The notes: generated by a model not told the origin, from the sequence alone. A DNA stretch of 20,972 nt from a virus (IMGVR_UViG_3300042887_001435:1-20972); one strand, 5' to 3'. Numbered from the stretch's first letter, positions 1 through 6,997 are shown. Program-made: numbers and translations.

Positions 1-1
1 C

Positions 2-136
2 AGAATTGTAATCCGCGCTTATAATTGCAGCGGGAATGAGCACACTAATATTGACCTAGAGCATTTGATGGATTGTTTGAATCAGCACTTATTAAATTCG
101 ATTTTCGCCCGCGCCGCTTTGGGAGAGAAAAAATGA
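2..136 (+). CDS. C-terminal end of an unknown protein (5' end outside window)
   Basis: An open frame runs in from the left edge with no stop and ends in TGA at 134-136. About 44 C-terminal residues are visible, ending in LGEKK. Its stop overlaps the ATG of the next gene in an ATGA arrangement, which is typical of translational coupling in phage operons and is the main reason to believe this frame. I recognise no motif in the fragment, and the product cannot be named from this piece. Confidence 0.6.
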   Translation, partial: RIVIRAYNCSGNEHTNIDLEHLMDCLNQHLLNSIFARAALGEKK

Positions 137-303
137 TTGAAGATCTGTCGCTGTATCTGTTCTTTTACGGCTTCGGCCTAGCATCGGGAGTGTTTGTGTC
201 ATGGTTAGAATCCTACTCGCAGTCACGCTACTGGCATCACCAGCAGCAGCTCAAGAGATCAGCGTCTGGGGCGGCCCGAACGGGGCGGTCGCAACAGAAC
301 TAA
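133..303 (+). CDS. small membrane protein, unknown function
   Basis: This 56-residue protein has one hydrophobic segment near residues 5-25 (LYLFFYGFGLASGVFVSW), then a basic, glutamine-rich tail. The start at 133 is chosen because it has a purine-rich GGGAGAG site just upstream and forms an ATGA overlap with the preceding frame. An in-frame ATG at 73 lies inside the previous gene and is less likely. The last 103 bases overlap the next gene in another frame. A membrane protein overlapped by an exported protein recalls Rz/Rz1 spanin pairs, but the second protein has no lipobox cysteine and this one has no long periplasmic coiled coil. Function is unknown. Confidence 0.55.
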   Translation: MIEDLSLYLFFYGFGLASGVFVSWLESYSQSRYWHHQQQLKRSASGAARTGRSQQN

Positions 304-437
304 GCTATCCTAACGAGAACTTTTACTACACGCCGCAGGGCATGATCTCAGCCCCAAAGGTCGGCAACATGACCGTCTACAACGGACCTAATGGAGAGTA
401 TCTTGGCTATCGCATGGAAGGGGGAAGTGATGACTGA
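201..437 (+). CDS. small exported protein with signal peptide
   Basis: This 78-residue protein has an N-terminal hydrophobic stretch (MVRILLAVTLLASPAAAQ) that reads as a classical Sec signal peptide with cleavage after AAA or AQ. The mature part is short and rich in Gly, Asn and Tyr, with two GGPNG/NGPNG turns (residues 24-28 and 61-65), suggesting a small beta-structured periplasmic or surface protein. A GGGAG site lies about 10 bases before the ATG. It starts inside the preceding gene and its stop overlaps the following HNH gene by 8 bases. No cysteine is near the cleavage site, so it is not a lipoprotein. A role in cell-envelope modification or superinfection exclusion is only a guess. Confidence 0.6.
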   Translation: MVRILLAVTLLASPAAAQEISVWGGPNGAVATELSYPNENFYYTPQGMISAPKVGNMTVYNGPNGEYLGYRMEGGSDD

Positions 438-891
438 AATTTGGCGCGATGTCGTCGGATTTGAAGATGCTTACCAAGTTAGCAATATAGGCCGCGTCAG
501 GTCTAAATCGCGGGTGTTGAAGCCGGCTCGCATAACTGGCGGGTATTTGGCTGTATCATTAGGCTACAACAAACAGCGAACTATTCATCGGCTTGTAGCA
601 GCGGCGTTCTTTGGGCCTAGCACTCAAATGGTGCTGCATAAAGATGGCGACCGCCAGAACAATGTCGTTGAAAATCTCTACCATGGCGATTATTTTGACA
701 ACGCCGCCGACGCTATACGTCATGGAACGCAAGTGAGAGGCGAGCGTCAGCACGCGGCTAAACTTACTGAAGATATTGTTCGCTTCATACGCGCTTCGCC
801 GGAGTCCGGAGCGGCGCTAGCGCGTCAACTGAATGTCACTACAGCCTGCATAGGTCTGATCCGTCAGCGAAAGAACTGGAAACATGTCTGA
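430..891 (+). CDS. HNH homing-type endonuclease with NUMOD4 motif
   Basis: This 153-residue protein begins with a NUMOD4-like segment (EIWRDVVGFEDAYQVSNIGR, residues 3-22). An HNH core follows, with IHRLVAAAF around His53 and LHKDGDRQNNVVENL at residues 69-83. The C-terminal part (KLTEDIVRFIRAS through NWKHV, residues 111-153) resembles the helix-turn-helix DNA-binding tail common in these enzymes. Such proteins cut DNA site-specifically and spread as free-standing homing endonucleases. The start at 430 follows a GGAAGGGGGAAG ribosome site; an upstream in-frame ATG at 391 lies inside the previous gene. The 3' end overlaps the DNA polymerase start by 8 bases, so it sits inside the replication operon without interrupting a gene. 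Confidence 0.9.
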   Translation: MTEIWRDVVGFEDAYQVSNIGRVRSKSRVLKPARITGGYLAVSLGYNKQRTIHRLVAAAFFGPSTQMVLHKDGDRQNNVVENLYHGDYFDNAADAIRHGTQVRGERQHAAKLTEDIVRFIRASPESGAALARQLNVTTACIGLIRQRKNWKHV

Positions 892-2815
892 CATACTGTG
901 GCTTGACTACGAAAGCCGAAGCGAATGTGGATTGCCAGAAAGAGGTGCGTATAACTACGCCGAACACCCTACTACCAGTATGTTGTGCGCGGCGTATGCG
1001 TTCAACGACGAGGGCGCTCAGTTATGGTGGCATTACGAACCTATGCCGCAGCGCATACGGGATCATTTTGAAGCCAAGAAACAGATCAGATGCCACAACG
1101 AGGAATTTGACCGGCTTTTGACTTGGTTTGTGGTGTGCCCTAAATACGACGCGCCCTTACCGCCGCTTGAGTCTTGGTATTGCACGGCGGCGCAAGCGCG
1201 CGCTAATTGCGCGCCAGGATCGTTGGAAGACGTAGGGCGATTTGCCGGCACAAACATGCGCAAGGATCATCGGGGCGCGGCGCTGGTAAGAGCGTGCTGC
1301 ATCCCGCCGTATAAAGATGACTTATTGCCAGAGTTGGGTGAGTATGCGCTTCAAGACGTTAGAACAATGCGCGCCGTTAGTCAAACTTTAAGAGAGCTAA
1401 CCCCCGAGGAATTGGAGGATTATCATGTTAATGCCCGCATCAATCTTCGTGGCGTTCTTGTCGATCGGCGTCTATGCCGCGCGGCGGTCAAGTATGCGGC
1501 TGACGAACTTCAAGAGATCGAAGCTACGGTTAAGACCGTCACTAACGGTGAAATTATCTCAGTCCGTTCGCCCAAAATGCGGCTCTGGGTTCAAGAACGA
1601 CTCGGACCAGAAGCGCGTAAACTTATGGAACGTGACGACAAATTCTCCATAGACAAAACTGTTCGTGCTAACCTACTGGCTATAGACGACCCTGAAGAGG
1701 TGCCCCCCGATGTCAGAGAAGTCATACAATGCGCCGATGACCTTTGGGCGAGCAGTGTTGCTAAATTTAATCGCCTTGATAACCTTGCTTGTGCTGATGG
1801 TCGTGTTCGAGGCGCTTTTGTCTTTGCCGGCGGATCAGCCACAGGACGGGCTTCCTCGTATGGTGCGCAAGTCCACAACTTTACACGTAAGTGCGCCGAC
1901 GACCCGGAAGCCGTGCGACATGCAATGGTTCGCGGCCATGCCATCGTGCCTCATTACGGAGCCCGTGTCACCGACGTTCTGCGTGGGATGCTACGGCCCG
2001 CCCTGATACCTGAAAAGGGCAAGCAGTTCGTCGTCGCTGACTGGAGCGCCATCGAAGGCCGCGTAAATCCGTGGTTGTCCGGCAGAGGTGAGGATAAGTT
2101 ACAGGCATTCCGTAATCGGCTTGACCCTTACATTGTCAACGCCGCCGCTACGTTTCGCGTGCCGTATGAGAGTGTCGATAAGTCGCAGCGTCAGGTCGGC
2201 AAGGTGCAGGAGCTGGCGTGCGGTTTTGGTGGTGGTATCGGCGCGTTCGCCGCAATGGGCCGCGTCTATGGGTTGAGCCTTCCTGAAGAAGAGGCACGAC
2301 GTATGGTGGACGCATGGCGTCGCGCTAACCCGTGGTCCGTTCCGTTCTGGTCTGATCTTGAAATTGCTTACATTCGTGCGCTGCGCAATCCGGGTAAAGT
2401 GTTCGAGGCAGGTCGAATAAAATACTTGGCCGACAAACAGCACCTTTGGTATGCTCTGCCTTCTGGCCGTGTGCTTTGCTATCCTAATGCGCGGTTCGAA
2501 GAAGATGGTTCGATCACCTATTCAAAGGCGTCTTGGAAGCCTGCGGCGGATGCTAAAGAGTGGCCTCGGGGTCGGCTCTGGAGAGGGTTGGCTTGCGAGA
2601 ACGTCACACAAGCGACCGCCCATGATCTTTTACGTGAGGCTCTTCGCCGTCTGCCTGACGTTGTGTTGCATGTTCACGATGAGATTGTGCTGGAGTCTGA
2701 TCGGCCCGAAGAGGCGAAGGCGCTCCTAGAAGAAGTTATGACGACGCCGCCCGCATGGGCTGAAGGTTTACCGTTAGACGTGGAGGCGGCCATCATGGGC
2801 CGTTATGGCAAATGA
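884..2815 (+). CDS. DNA polymerase I-like (family A) with 3'-5' exonuclease domain
   Basis: This 643-residue phage replicative polymerase is of the family A (Pol I/T7-type) class. The N-terminal proofreading exonuclease shows all three motifs: LDYES (Asp8, Glu10), HNEEFD (residues 71-76) and YALQD (154-158). The polymerase domain has a TGRASS segment near 320-325, motif A VADWSAIEGR (384-393, catalytic Asp386), motif B RQVGKVQELACGFGGG (436-451) and motif C HVHDE (596-600, Asp599). There is no N-terminal 5'-3' exonuclease domain, as in phage enzymes. It overlaps the HNH gene by 8 bases and the primase-helicase start by 4 (ATGA), indicating one translationally coupled replication operon. All expected catalytic residues are present, so it should be active. 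Confidence 0.95.
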   Translation: MSDILWLDYESRSECGLPERGAYNYAEHPTTSMLCAAYAFNDEGAQLWWHYEPMPQRIRDHFEAKKQIRCHNEEFDRLLTWFVVCPKYDAPLPPLESWYCTAAQARANCAPGSLEDVGRFAGTNMRKDHRGAALVRACCIPPYKDDLLPELGEYALQDVRTMRAVSQTLRELTPEELEDYHVNARINLRGVLVDRRLCRAAVKYAADELQEIEATVKTVTNGEIISVRSPKMRLWVQERLGPEARKLMERDDKFSIDKTVRANLLAIDDPEEVPPDVREVIQCADDLWASSVAKFNRLDNLACADGRVRGAFVFAGGSATGRASSYGAQVHNFTRKCADDPEAVRHAMVRGHAIVPHYGARVTDVLRGMLRPALIPEKGKQFVVADWSAIEGRVNPWLSGRGEDKLQAFRNRLDPYIVNAAATFRVPYESVDKSQRQVGKVQELACGFGGGIGAFAAMGRVYGLSLPEEEARRMVDAWRRANPWSVPFWSDLEIAYIRALRNPGKVFEAGRIKYLADKQHLWYALPSGRVLCYPNARFEEDGSITYSKASWKPAADAKEWPRGRLWRGLACENVTQATAHDLLREALRRLPDVVLHVHDEIVLESDRPEEAKALLEEVMTTPPAWAEGLPLDVEAAIMGRYGK

Positions 2816-5109
2816 ATTTGTTTGATTACTTTACGGCGCTTGCGCCAGCCGGCGAGACGGCGCTGATCGTTAAACAGATCGACACAGGCCGTCTGCACAA
2901 AGACGGCTCGCCTAAATACACTTGGCCGGCGTATCTGCCGAAGCACAAGCGCAAGGAAGGCGAGAGCTGGTTTCTTAACACCGGCTCGTTTATCATGGAT
3001 CGGATGCGCGACAAGCCGTCCGCTTCTGTGGCGAACTGCACGCATGTTCTGTTTATGATGTTGGATGACATTGGCACGAAGTCAGAAGTCCCGCCGTTGC
3101 AGCCGACCGCCATCGTCGAGACGAGCCCCGGCAACTATCAATATTGGTATGCCTACTCTGAGCAGCCGACTGTGGAGGAACATTGTGCAGCTCTCACCGC
3201 TATTGCTGAAGCTGGCTATACCGATCCTGGTGCTACTAACGCCGTGCGTAACTGTCGCCTGCCAGGCTCGGTTAATGTCAAGCCGGGACGCGATGCGTTC
3301 GTCTGCCGACAAGTAGAGTTTCACCCGGAGCGTGAGTTTACGTTAGCTGAAATATGCGACGCGCTTGGTGTTACGCCGGCGGAAGCCGGCACAGCAAGGG
3401 CTATTACGTTTCGCGTAAAAGACACCGGCAACGACACGGTGCTGGCATGGCTAAATGAAAACGGTCTTGTTACGTCTGGCGTAAACGCAGAGGGTTGGTG
3501 CGGCGTTGTCTGCCCGAATCATGAAGGTCATACAGATGGACAGATTGAGGCGCGATATAAGCCGCAGGATCGTTCATTCTGTTGCTATCACGCTCATTGC
3601 GACGGTCTTGATAGCAAGTTCTTTTGCGATTGGGTATCGGAACAAGGTGGGCCGCGCACCATCCCCGGCTTGCGAGACGATCTCATTGCCGACTACACCA
3701 GCAAGATTAGCGAACTAAAGCCGACAAAAGAATACCCTGACGACGCGGCGGCGCGGATTGCCGAAGTCGAGCGCAAGCAGGCTGGGCGCGAAGATCGCGC
3801 CGGCTGGCATGAACGCTTCGCCTATATCGTCGATGATGACGCTTACTTTGATAAAAAGACATGCAGCGAGATCAGCCGCAAAGCCTTCAATGCTGTGTTC
3901 CGGCACATTGAATGCAAATCAACCGGCGAAAAACCGCGCCGTATTGAAGCGTCTATCTGGTATGACGAAAACCGCGAAGCGATGGGCGGCTATGCGCTTA
4001 AGGGCCTAACCTACGCCGCTGGCGAAGACTGGATGGTTCATAAAGACGGCCTTGTCTATGGCAACGTCTGGCGCGACGCCAGGCCGGAGGTCAAAGAGGC
4101 TGGCGATCCGCAGATCTGGCTCGATCATTGCCGGCGGCTTGTGCCGGACGCTGCGGAGTTGGAGCATATCTGGAATGTAATGGCGTTCAAGCTCCAGCAC
4201 GCGAACGTCAAGATCAACCACGCTATCCTGCATGGCGGCAAGGGCGGCTGCGGTAAGGATACGATGTGGGCTCCTTTCATCTGGTCGGTCTGCGGGCCGC
4301 ACGAGAAGAACAAGGGGCTGATCGACAACGAGAGCCTGTCAAGCCAGTGGGGTTATCAGCTTGAGGCTGAGATCGTCGTCCTTAACGAACTAAAAGAGCC
4401 AGAGGCGAAGGATCGTCGCGCGCTGGCGAACAAGCTCAAGCCGATTATTGCCGCCCCGCCGGAGATGCTGACGATTAACCGCAAGGGCTTGCACCCCTAC
4501 AAGATGGTCAATCGTCTGTTCATGCTGGCGTTCACGAACGAGGACATGCCGATCACGCTGGACAGTGACGACCGGCGCTGGTTTTGCGTCTGGTCTGAGA
4601 GCGCCAAGATGACGCCGGAGGAAGCCAAGCGGATCTGGGGCTGGTATAACGCCGGCGGCTTCGAGGCGGTCGCGGGTTGGCTGCGGGCGCGGGATGTGTC
4701 GCGGTTCAGCCCCCAGGGCATACCGCCGATGACCGACTACAAGCAGAAGCTGATCTATGTCGGCATGAGCAACGCCGAAGGTTATGTTTATCACGAGATC
4801 GAAGCGGGCCATGCGCCGTTCAACGTCGATGTTATCGCCGGGCCTTGGCACAAGATAATCAAAGATATGAACGACGCGCATAATAATAACAGTTCGTTCA
4901 AAGTTGTGCAGCCGGCGCTATTTCACGCACTGAAAGAAGCCGGGTGGATCGACAAGGGGCTATGCTATTCAGCGGACTACCGTTCTAAAAAGCATTGCTT
5001 TGTTCGCCCGGCCCTGAAAGACTGGTCACGGTCGGACGTGCGGCGTGAGCTGGCGCGGATCACGGGTGAGGGAAGGGACACGGATAATGTCGTCTCACTT
5101 AAAAATTAA
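2812..5109 (+). CDS. primase-helicase: AEP/PrimPol-like domain plus SF3-type helicase
   Basis: This 765-residue fusion carries replication initiation activities. The N-terminal part looks like an archaeo-eukaryotic-type (RepB/PrimPol-like) primase: MLDDIG (residues 83-88) supplies the acidic pair and NCRLPGSVNVK (147-157) matches the conserved R-PGS-N-K element. A putative zinc-binding segment follows (Cys230, Cys234, His237, His240, then Cys257/258, His260, His262, Cys263). The C-terminal part is an SF3/D5-like helicase of the DUF5906 type, with Walker A GGKGGCGKDT (475-484), Walker B-like EIVVLNE (520-526) and FTNEDMP (574-580) as a likely sensor region. It probably primes and unwinds for the adjacent polymerase. 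The start overlaps the polymerase stop (ATGA). The primase assignment rests on short motifs; the helicase assignment is firmer. Confidence 0.88.
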   Translation: MNLFDYFTALAPAGETALIVKQIDTGRLHKDGSPKYTWPAYLPKHKRKEGESWFLNTGSFIMDRMRDKPSASVANCTHVLFMMLDDIGTKSEVPPLQPTAIVETSPGNYQYWYAYSEQPTVEEHCAALTAIAEAGYTDPGATNAVRNCRLPGSVNVKPGRDAFVCRQVEFHPEREFTLAEICDALGVTPAEAGTARAITFRVKDTGNDTVLAWLNENGLVTSGVNAEGWCGVVCPNHEGHTDGQIEARYKPQDRSFCCYHAHCDGLDSKFFCDWVSEQGGPRTIPGLRDDLIADYTSKISELKPTKEYPDDAAARIAEVERKQAGREDRAGWHERFAYIVDDDAYFDKKTCSEISRKAFNAVFRHIECKSTGEKPRRIEASIWYDENREAMGGYALKGLTYAAGEDWMVHKDGLVYGNVWRDARPEVKEAGDPQIWLDHCRRLVPDAAELEHIWNVMAFKLQHANVKINHAILHGGKGGCGKDTMWAPFIWSVCGPHEKNKGLIDNESLSSQWGYQLEAEIVVLNELKEPEAKDRRALANKLKPIIAAPPEMLTINRKGLHPYKMVNRLFMLAFTNEDMPITLDSDDRRWFCVWSESAKMTPEEAKRIWGWYNAGGFEAVAGWLRARDVSRFSPQGIPPMTDYKQKLIYVGMSNAEGYVYHEIEAGHAPFNVDVIAGPWHKIIKDMNDAHNNNSSFKVVQPALFHALKEAGWIDKGLCYSADYRSKKHCFVRPALKDWSRSDVRRELARITGEGRDTDNVVSLKN

Positions 5110-5281
5110 TATCCTGAACGTCTTGGCTAATCTGACAGATCAGCTTGATTTATATCTGGACTGGGCCTCGACTCCGGGGGATGATGAGTGTCCGCCGGAG
5201 ATCGTCGAGGCGCTATGTCAAGCGCATGAGACGGCCCGCGAGTTGCTGGAGGGTCTTGGCTATGGTCAGTCTCGTTCGTGA
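5087..5281 (+). CDS. small acidic hypothetical protein
   Basis: This 64-residue, mostly helical and acidic protein (MSSHLKINILNVLANLTDQL near the start, ending LGYGQSRS) has a Cys-Pro-Pro turn near the middle. The start at 5087 is chosen for the GAGGGAAGGGA ribosome site 7-17 bases upstream; it overlaps the primase-helicase end by 23 bases. It is the next gene of the rightward replication operon. I recognise no family. Confidence 0.6.
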   Translation: MSSHLKINILNVLANLTDQLDLYLDWASTPGDDECPPEIVEALCQAHETARELLEGLGYGQSRS

Positions 5282-5396
5282 TCTGGTAATCTGCTACGGC
5301 TTCATTTTTCTGTATTGGCATGAGTATAGTGGACAGCGACGCCTGCTGCGCGGGCAGCTAGCGCCTGTTCTTTTGTCTCGAAATAGCCAAGGCTGA
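5262..5396 (+). CDS. possible small membrane protein overlapping a convergent gene
   Basis: This frame encodes 44 residues with a hydrophobic segment at about 4-20 (LVRDLVICYGFIFLYW) followed by a basic stretch. A strong GGAGGG ribosome site sits 8 bases before the ATG, inside the preceding gene, which it overlaps by 20 bases. The last 95 bases lie antisense to the 3' end of the HNH gene at 5302-5760. The C-terminal part may therefore be a new tail created when the HNH gene arrived. The membrane segment lies before most of the overlap. The ribosome site and membrane segment support it; no family is recognised. Confidence 0.45.
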   Translation: MVSLVRDLVICYGFIFLYWHEYSGQRRLLRGQLAPVLLSRNSQG

Positions 5397-5760
5397 TAGC
5401 TTTACGTTTTTTGTAAACGTATGCGTTCCATTTTTGGCTGCGTTTGTGAAAATAAACGCCCAACGGTTTACCGCGATTTTGGCAATTTTCGCTGTTTGTC
5501 GCCAATCTAAGATTTTCTAGCCGATTATCTGATTTGTCGCGGTTTATGTGGTCTATTTGCGGTTCGGGCCACACGCCGTAATGCATAGCCCATATAATAC
5601 AATGCGCCGGATAACTGCGCCGGTCTGCATAAACGCTTGAATAACCCTTTTTTGGCGTGCCAGTTAATTTTCCCGCGCGTTTGCCTATGCGCCGCGTCAA
5701 TTGTCCAGTTTGCGCGTCGTAAGAAAATAGCTCGTTGAGTCGGTCTGATGTCGGTCGCAT
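5302..5760 (-). CDS. HNH endonuclease with AP2-type DNA-binding domain
   Basis: This 152-residue protein has an HNH core around YPAHCIIWAMHYG (His53) and QIDHINRDKSDNRLENLRL (residues 68-86), followed by a C-terminal AP2/integrase-like DNA-binding module (GVYFHKRSQKWNAYVY onward, about 101-135). This is the classic HNH-AP2 homing endonuclease layout and is unrelated in flanking domains to the NUMOD4-type HNH at 430-891. It sits at the end of the leftward gene run, convergent with the rightward replication operon. It lacks a visible Shine-Dalgarno site and instead has a promoter-like sequence ending 5 bases before its ATG. It is probably a selfish insertion with its own transcription. Confidence 0.9.
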   Translation of the reverse strand: MRPTSDRLNELFSYDAQTGQLTRRIGKRAGKLTGTPKKGYSSVYADRRSYPAHCIIWAMHYGVWPEPQIDHINRDKSDNRLENLRLATNSENCQNRGKPLGVYFHKRSQKWNAYVYKKRKAISLGYFETKEQALAARAAGVAVHYTHANTEK

Positions 5761-5765
5761 AGGTT

Positions 5766-5794
5766 CTTATACTATGCGGGGATAGGATTGTCTA
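5766..5794 (-). promoter_or_regulatory. sigma70-like promoter for the HNH-AP2 gene, possibly leaderless
   Basis: On the minus strand, TAGACA (5789-5794) and TATAAG (5766-5771) are separated by exactly 17 bases, each one mismatch from the -35 and -10 consensus. The -10 box ends 5 bases before the HNH ATG at 5760, so transcription would begin at or next to the start codon. No ribosome site is present, which fits a leaderless message. The -35 box overlaps the stop codon of the upstream gene. Confidence 0.55.
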
Positions 5795-6022
5795 TTCTTT
5801 TGGGCGTCGATGCATAGCGGCCAAGATACGGACTCTTCGGCTTTCGTCCTGAACCTCGTCTAGCGCCCATTCGAGCGCGTTCCGTAGACGGGTGCTTTCG
5901 TCGACAGCCGCCGCAATAGTCCATTGGGCGCGCTGGCGAGCCTCCTGATAGCCTTTCAGATACGCCTCAGAGATTTCCTGCTGGAGCGCCTTTAGACGCT
6001 GCTCGAACTCCGCTTCGGTCAT
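5792..6022 (-). CDS. small helical hypothetical protein
   Basis: This 76-residue protein is rich in Glu, Gln, Arg and Ala (MTEAEFEQRLKALQQEISEA at the start) with heptad-like spacing, so it is probably one or two long helices or a coiled coil. It follows a hairpin terminator by a few bases and has an AGGTG ribosome site about 6 bases before the ATG. It is the last small gene of the leftward run before the HNH gene. I recognise no family. Confidence 0.6.
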   Translation of the reverse strand: MTEAEFEQRLKALQQEISEAYLKGYQEARQRAQWTIAAAVDESTRLRNALEWALDEVQDESRRVRILAAMHRRPKE

Positions 6023-6032
6023 GGCAGCACCT

Positions 6033-6056
6033 AAAAAGAAGCCGGCTTGCGCCGGC
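6033..6056 (-). terminator. Rho-independent terminator in the leftward gene run
   Basis: Reading leftward, a perfect 6-bp stem GCCGGC with a GCAA loop (6041-6056) is followed directly by TTCTTTTT (6033-6040). It lies between the genes ending at 6085 and starting at 6022. It would end or attenuate most leftward transcripts before the last small gene. Confidence 0.7.
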
Positions 6057-6084
6057 CAGTCACCATAGGGAGGAAAACGGGCGT

Positions 6085-6285
6085 CTAGCAGACGCCATGG
6101 CCCATATACATCAGATCAAGCCGCCGCACAATCTCCTGTTCGGTTAGCACCGGACTAGGTTCCGCCATGGGTCGCACGGCCCGCCAAAACGCCCACAGGG
6201 GCGGGTTCACCTCATAGACCGGCTCGTCGCGTGGCAGGTCTGGTATCACGGCCTGTATGGCCTCGTATTGCTCCTCGAACGTCAT
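6085..6285 (-). CDS. hypothetical protein, 66 residues
   Basis: This is a small acidic protein with a Pro/Trp-rich middle (NPPLWAFWRAVRP, residues 27-39) and a helical C-terminal part (VLTEQEIVRRLDLMYMG). Its ATG overlaps the stop of the 22-residue membrane peptide upstream (ATGA), and GGGG lies about 8 bases before the start. A terminator hairpin follows. I recognise no family. Confidence 0.6.
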   Translation of the reverse strand: MTFEEQYEAIQAVIPDLPRDEPVYEVNPPLWAFWRAVRPMAEPSPVLTEQEIVRRLDLMYMGHGVC

Positions 6286-6350
6286 TTTAGCCCCAACACT
6301 ATTTCGATTATTACCGCCAGTAAGATTGCCATTGCTTCACCGATTTTCAT
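6282..6350 (-). CDS. candidate 22-residue membrane peptide
   Basis: The frame reads MKIGEAMAILLAVIIEIVLG then LK and stop, almost entirely one hydrophobic helix. Two junctions support it: its start overlaps the end of the DnaA-like gene by 14 bases, and its stop overlaps the next gene's ATG by 4 (ATGA). A weak GGGATC ribosome site lies about 8 bases upstream. Without this peptide there would be a 51-base gap in an otherwise gapless run. It is too short for family recognition. Confidence 0.4.
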   Translation of the reverse strand: MKIGEAMAILLAVIIEIVLGLK

Positions 6351-6582
6351 AGCGTTTGATCCCGTGCATGATGGTCGTGTGGTCGCGGCCGCCTAGCACG
6401 TGCCCGATTAGTTGATAGGGCGCGTTCAACTCGTGCCGTGCGCGCCACATGATCTCGAACCGTGGCCAGATGACCCCTTTGCGGCGGTTGTGGCCGGTTA
6501 GGGCCTCGGTGGAGATGTTATGATTCCGGGCTGTTTCCTCTATCAGATCCTGAATTGCTTCCGTCATCTCTTGCTTTTGCAT
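6337..6582 (-). CDS. stand-alone DnaA domain IV-like DNA-binding protein
   Basis: This 81-residue protein matches the C-terminal DnaA-box-binding domain of bacterial DnaA and nothing else of it. HNISTEALTGHNRRKGVIWP (residues 21-40) corresponds to the first domain IV helices and their basic loop. LIGHVLGGRDHTTIMHG (58-74) is the DnaA signature, with the GRDHTT residues that read the box. There is no AAA+ ATPase or domain I. It should bind TTATNCACA-type sites without ATP-dependent assembly. The start at 6582 follows a GCGAGG ribosome site and overlaps the upstream gene by 65 bases; an alternative ATG at 6612 lacks one. DnaA-box-like sites occur before the first three genes of this gene run. 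It could act as a repressor, origin binder or competitor of host DnaA. Confidence 0.88.
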   Translation of the reverse strand: MQKQEMTEAIQDLIEETARNHNISTEALTGHNRRKGVIWPRFEIMWRARHELNAPYQLIGHVLGGRDHTTIMHGIKRYENR

Positions 6583-6763
6583 GTTTGCCTCGCAGCATAA
6601 AATTGAGCGCATGGGCGGCGGTCATAACAGCCCGTTCGTCGGCGTATGGCGCGTTGATCCTCATTATGAGGGAGCCATCGCGCCTGTGCAGCGATAGCCC
6701 CTCCCCGGTGCGCCAGCGGGTTGTGACCCCGCCGGGTTCGGTGTCAAGGTCAAGCCGTAGCAT
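6518..6763 (-). CDS. hypothetical protein, 81 residues
   Basis: This protein has a beta-rich N-terminal half (MLRLDLDTEPGGVTTRWRTG then LSLHRRDGSLIMRINAP), a helical segment (DERAVMTAAHALNFMLRG) and a Ser/Gly/Asp-rich disordered tail. The tail lies in the 65-base overlap with the DnaA-like gene. A GCGGGG ribosome site precedes the ATG by about 3-4 bases, and the start overlaps the upstream small gene by 14 bases. I recognise no family. Confidence 0.6.
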   Translation of the reverse strand: MLRLDLDTEPGGVTTRWRTGEGLSLHRRDGSLIMRINAPYADERAVMTAAHALNFMLRGKHAKARDDGSNSGSDRGNSPES

Positions 6764-6902
6764 GACCCCGCGCCTCCAGCTCGTTCTGGATGATCTTTGC
6801 GCGGTAATCGTCCTGCTCTGTCTCTAGCAGGATGTTAAGCGCCTCGTCAGACAGCCAGTGTAAGAGTTGCGAGAACTCAAAATAATCCTTCATGCGGCTC
6901 AT
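6750..6902 (-). CDS. small acidic hypothetical protein, 50 residues
   Basis: The frame MSRMKDYFEFSQLLHWLSDE, continuing to GHATA, encodes an acidic helical protein. A strong GGGAGG ribosome site lies 6 bases before the ATG. The start shares one base with the stop of the upstream membrane peptide (TAATG) and the end overlaps the next start by 14 bases. Without it a 200-base hole would remain in a gapless operon. No family is recognised. Confidence 0.6.
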   Translation of the reverse strand: MSRMKDYFEFSQLLHWLSDEALNILLETEQDDYRAKIIQNELEARGHATA

Positions 6903-6997
6903 TATAGGCCTCCCAGTAGATACGTTATGAATAGGGCGAGCGCGGGGATTGCCAGCGCTGCGCCGATGGCGAAGGCGATCAGGTCACGCTTCCTCAT
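6902..6997 (-). CDS. small membrane peptide, 31 residues
   Basis: The frame begins MRKRDLIAFAIGAALAIPAL and continues as ALFITYLLGGL: three basic residues then a single hydrophobic helix, a standard inner-membrane peptide with N-in topology. Its start overlaps the upstream gene by 14 bases and its stop shares one base with the next ATG. Possible roles include host-membrane interference or superinfection exclusion, but none can be inferred from sequence. Confidence 0.5.
   Translation of the reverse strand: MRKRDLIAFAIGAALAIPALALFITYLLGGL

Noticed and set aside
73-132. Longer start for the first small membrane protein
   Set aside because: The added 20 residues lie inside the preceding frame; the ATG at 133 has a ribosome site and an ATGA junction.
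133-437. Rz/Rz1 spanin pair
   Set aside because: The overlap is similar, but there is no lipobox cysteine and no coiled-coil periplasmic domain.
4390-4881. 163-residue minus-strand frame inside the primase-helicase
   Set aside because: It lies opposite the helicase motifs and has no ribosome site or recognisable domain.
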